Of a stretch of 64,000 bases of DNA, positions 62,299-64,000 are shown piece by piece; the stretch's first letter is position 1; each line of letters begins with the position of its first letter. A program made the position numbers and the translations under genes. Below the pieces are notes generated by a model. The model was given only the letters and a program-made list of their open reading frames with translations. It did no database searches and was not told the DNA's origin. Source of the stretch: Streptomyces sp. NRRL S-337. GTDB lineage: Bacteria > Actinomycetota > Actinomycetes > Streptomycetales > Streptomycetaceae. Where the stretch lies: NCBI RefSeq assembly GCF_000720175.1, contig NZ_JOIX01000001.1:124001-188000 (forward strand), in the 5' to 3' direction.

Positions 62299-63506
62299 CC
62301 GCACCACCCATGGAGGACCTGCTGCGTGAACTCACGCCGCAGGTCCTCGGCGCATTGGTACGCAGGCACGGCCAGTTCGAAGGGTGCGAGGACGCCGTAC
62401 AGGAGGCCGTCCTCGCCGCCACCGTGCAGTGGCCGGCCGAGGGAATGCCGGACAACCCGCGCGGCTGGCTGATGACCGTCGCGTCCCGGCGGCTCATCGA
62501 CCAGATGCGCAGCGACCACGCGCGCCGCGAGCGGGAGTCCGCGGTGGCCGCCGAGGTGGTGCCCGAGGACGTCCCGGACACCGACGACACGCTCGTCCTG
62601 CTGTTCCTGTGCTGCCATCCGTCGCTGACCGCCGCTTCCCAGACGGCCCTGACGCTGCGGGCGGTCGGCGGCCTGACCACGGCCGAGATCGCCCGGGCGT
62701 TCCTGGTGCCGGAGGCCACGATGGCGGCCAGGATCAGCCGGGCCAAGCAGCGCATCAAGGCCGCCGGCAGCTCGTTCGGCCTGCCGGACGGCGCGGAGCG
62801 CGAGGAGCGGCTACGGGTCGTCCTGCACGTCCTCTACCTGATCTTCAACGAGGGCTACACCGCTTCCTCGGGCAGCGAACTGCACCGTGCCGACCTCGCG
62901 CACGAGGCGATCCGGCTGACCAGGATGGTGCACACGCAGCTGCCGGCGGACGGCGAGGTGACCGGGCTGCTCGCGCTGATGCTGCTGACCCACGCCCGCC
63001 GGGAGGCCCGTACGACGGCGGGCGGCGACCTGGTGCCGCTGGACGAACAGGACCGTACGAAATGGGACCGTGCGCTGATCGACGAGGGCCTTGAGCTGGT
63101 CAAGTCATCGCTGGCCGGCCCGGCCCTCGGGCCCTACCAGATCCAGGCCGCCATCGCCGCCACGCACGCCGACGCGGCCACGGCCCAGGAGACCAACTGG
63201 CCGCAGGTACACGCCCTTTACCTGATCCTCGAACGCATCGCGCCCAACCCGATGGTCACCCTCAACCGGGCGATCGCGCTCGCCGAGACCGAGGGCCCGC
63301 CGGCCGGGCTGGCCCTGCTGCGCACCTTGGACGGTGACGAGCGGATGGCCGGGCACCACCGTCTGCTGTCCGTACGGGCGCACCTGCTGGAGAAGACCGG
63401 CGACCTGGCCGGGGCGTACGAGCACTACCGGCGCGCCGCGAAATCCACCGCCAGTATCGCCGAGCAACGCTACCTGCAAGCCCGGGCCGGCCGGCTGCGG
63501 CAGTAG
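62295..63506 (+). CDS. ECF42-type RNA polymerase sigma factor
   Basis: The 403-residue protein has sigma region 2 (EGCEDAVQEAVLAATVQW, NPRGWLMTVASRRLIDQMR) and region 4 (LTTAEIARAFLVPEATMAARISRAKQRI). A ~200-residue C-terminal extension with tetratricopeptide-like helices (LNRAIALAETEGPPAGLALL, HYRRAAKSTASIAEQRYL) follows. This size, the extension and the DGPF neighbour define the ECF42 group, which works without a classical anti-sigma factor. Likely targets are its own operon and the divergent exporter (inference). Confidence 0.93.
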   Translation: MTAPPMEDLLRELTPQVLGALVRRHGQFEGCEDAVQEAVLAATVQWPAEGMPDNPRGWLMTVASRRLIDQMRSDHARRERESAVAAEVVPEDVPDTDDTLVLLFLCCHPSLTAASQTALTLRAVGGLTTAEIARAFLVPEATMAARISRAKQRIKAAGSSFGLPDGAEREERLRVVLHVLYLIFNEGYTASSGSELHRADLAHEAIRLTRMVHTQLPADGEVTGLLALMLLTHARREARTTAGGDLVPLDEQDRTKWDRALIDEGLELVKSSLAGPALGPYQIQAAIAATHADAATAQETNWPQVHALYLILERIAPNPMVTLNRAIALAETEGPPAGLALLRTLDGDERMAGHHRLLSVRAHLLEKTGDLAGAYEHYRRAAKSTASIAEQRYLQARAGRLRQ

Positions 63507-63630
63507 GTGGTGCGACGCAGGACAACTCCTGAGAGTGCGCGCGGTGAGAGCACGCCGGCGGTCGGCCGTGGCATTCACAGGAAACCCACAAGTTTGCCTC
63601 CTACCTTCCCGATGCGGCTACCGTGCACGG

Positions 63631-63756
63631 ATGCCGCCGGCGGGTGTGTCGGGAACCGGGACGGCATGGACAGTGAACTGCACACGATGCGGTGGCGCGG
63701 TGGTCCAGGGGCCGGACGGCCGATGGTGCTGCGGCAACTGCGGGGCGAGCGGATGA
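63631..63756 (+). CDS. Small zinc-ribbon protein
   Basis: An ATG at 63631 opens 41 residues ending in NCTRCGGAVVQ...RWCCGNCGASG. Two CxxC pairs (CTRC and CGNC) separated by 13 residues form a convincing zinc ribbon. No strong ribosome binding site is visible and the length is short, so the start is uncertain. It lies 36 bases before the response regulator and could be co-transcribed with it. Function is unknown. Confidence 0.5.
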   Translation: MPPAGVSGTGTAWTVNCTRCGGAVVQGPDGRWCCGNCGASG

Positions 63757-63792
63757 GCCGAGGCGCCCGACGAGATGAGAGTGGAGCCTTGC

Positions 63793-64000
63793 ATGTGCGC
63801 GGCCAAGCGCCTCGACCGAGTCCTGGTCGTCGACGACGACGCGATGATCCTGCGGTCCCTGGGGCGCGGCCTGCGGCTGAACGGCTTCGCCGTCGCGCTC
63901 GCCGAGGACGGCCCGACCGCTCTCGTGCAACTGGCAAAGACACCGCCGGACGTGATCGTCCTCGATGTGTCCCTGCCGGGAATGAGCGGCATCGAGGTGT
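63793..64000 (+). CDS. Response regulator receiver protein (partial, runs off the window)
   Basis: The ATG at 63793, preceded by GTGGAG, begins MCAAKRLDRVLVVDDDAMI with the acidic DDD pocket of a CheY-like receiver. It continues to VIVLDVSLPGMSGIEV, in which the Asp of LDVSLPG is the phosphorylation site. An in-frame ATG 18 bases upstream is possible. Only the first ~69 residues are present, so the output domain and partner kinase are not visible. Confidence 0.88.
   Translation, partial: MCAAKRLDRVLVVDDDAMILRSLGRGLRLNGFAVALAEDGPTALVQLAKTPPDVIVLDVSLPGMSGIEV

Noticed and set aside
1..64000. CRISPR arrays, tRNA/rRNA genes, insertion sequences, integrase/attachment sites
   Set aside because: No regularly spaced repeats, cloverleaf-like segments, transposase or integrase motifs were seen in either strand; a covariance-model scan was not possible here.

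Overview
The window is very GC-rich, with strong third-position G/C bias, GTG and TTG starts, G-rich ribosome binding sites, many ATGA/GTGA start-stop overlaps and rare TTA codons. Together with two secondary polysaccharide/peptide loci and several actinobacterial families (CsbD, PadR, ECF42-type sigma factor with a DGPF protein, type-II LeuA), this points to Streptomyces or a close relative. I see no rRNA, tRNA, CRISPR array, insertion sequence or prophage.

Region 1 (1-13.7 kb) is an exopolysaccharide locus. It holds a Wzy-like polymerase, a Wzz-type protein fused to a degenerate BY-kinase domain, a Wzx-like flippase, a secreted beta-propeller/FnIII protein and a TagD-like cytidylyltransferase in one minus-strand operon. 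Around it lie two glycosyltransferases, a WcaF-like acetyltransferase, Gmd and Fcl (the GDP-mannose to GDP-fucose-type branch) and a polyprenyl-phosphate sugar-1-phosphate transferase. The set resembles a colanic-acid-like, Wzx/Wzy-dependent deoxyhexose polymer.

Region 2 (13.9-23 kb) is ordinary housekeeping and accessory material: two small secreted proteins, an anti-sigma-type ATPase, a bacterioferritin-like protein, small membrane proteins, a methyltransferase, an epoxide-hydrolase-like enzyme, CsbD, a flavin monooxygenase divergent from a PadR regulator, and two unknown proteins.

Region 3 (22.9-57.2 kb) is the centrepiece: a hybrid NRPS-PKS cluster that I cannot match to a known product. 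A nine-gene minus-strand operon reads outward from 37.3 kb: discrete carrier protein, C-A(Thr)-T, KS-AT-ACP, luciferase-like monooxygenase, condensation protein with a broken carrier domain, exporter, discrete condensation protein, type II thioesterase, stand-alone adenylation protein. From the same divergent promoter a plus-strand set encodes C-A(Gly)-T, then C-A(Thr)-T-C-A-T-TE, then a P450. A minus-strand (partial C)-A-T protein follows. It is divergent from a MalY/PatB-type PLP enzyme, a B12-type radical SAM enzyme and an isopropylmalate synthase homologue, which probably make or modify an unusual building block. Both divergent promoters contain a Crp-like TGTGR-N6-TCACA site, and the glycine NRPS gene has an in-frame TTA codon, suggesting nutritional/bldA control. 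No MbtH-like protein, phosphopantetheinyl transferase or pathway-specific regulator is visible.

Region 4 (57.2-64 kb) holds PolX, an ornithine cyclodeaminase-family enzyme, a DHA2-type exporter divergent from a DGPF protein and its ECF42-type sigma factor, a tiny zinc ribbon, and the start of a response regulator that runs off the end of the window.
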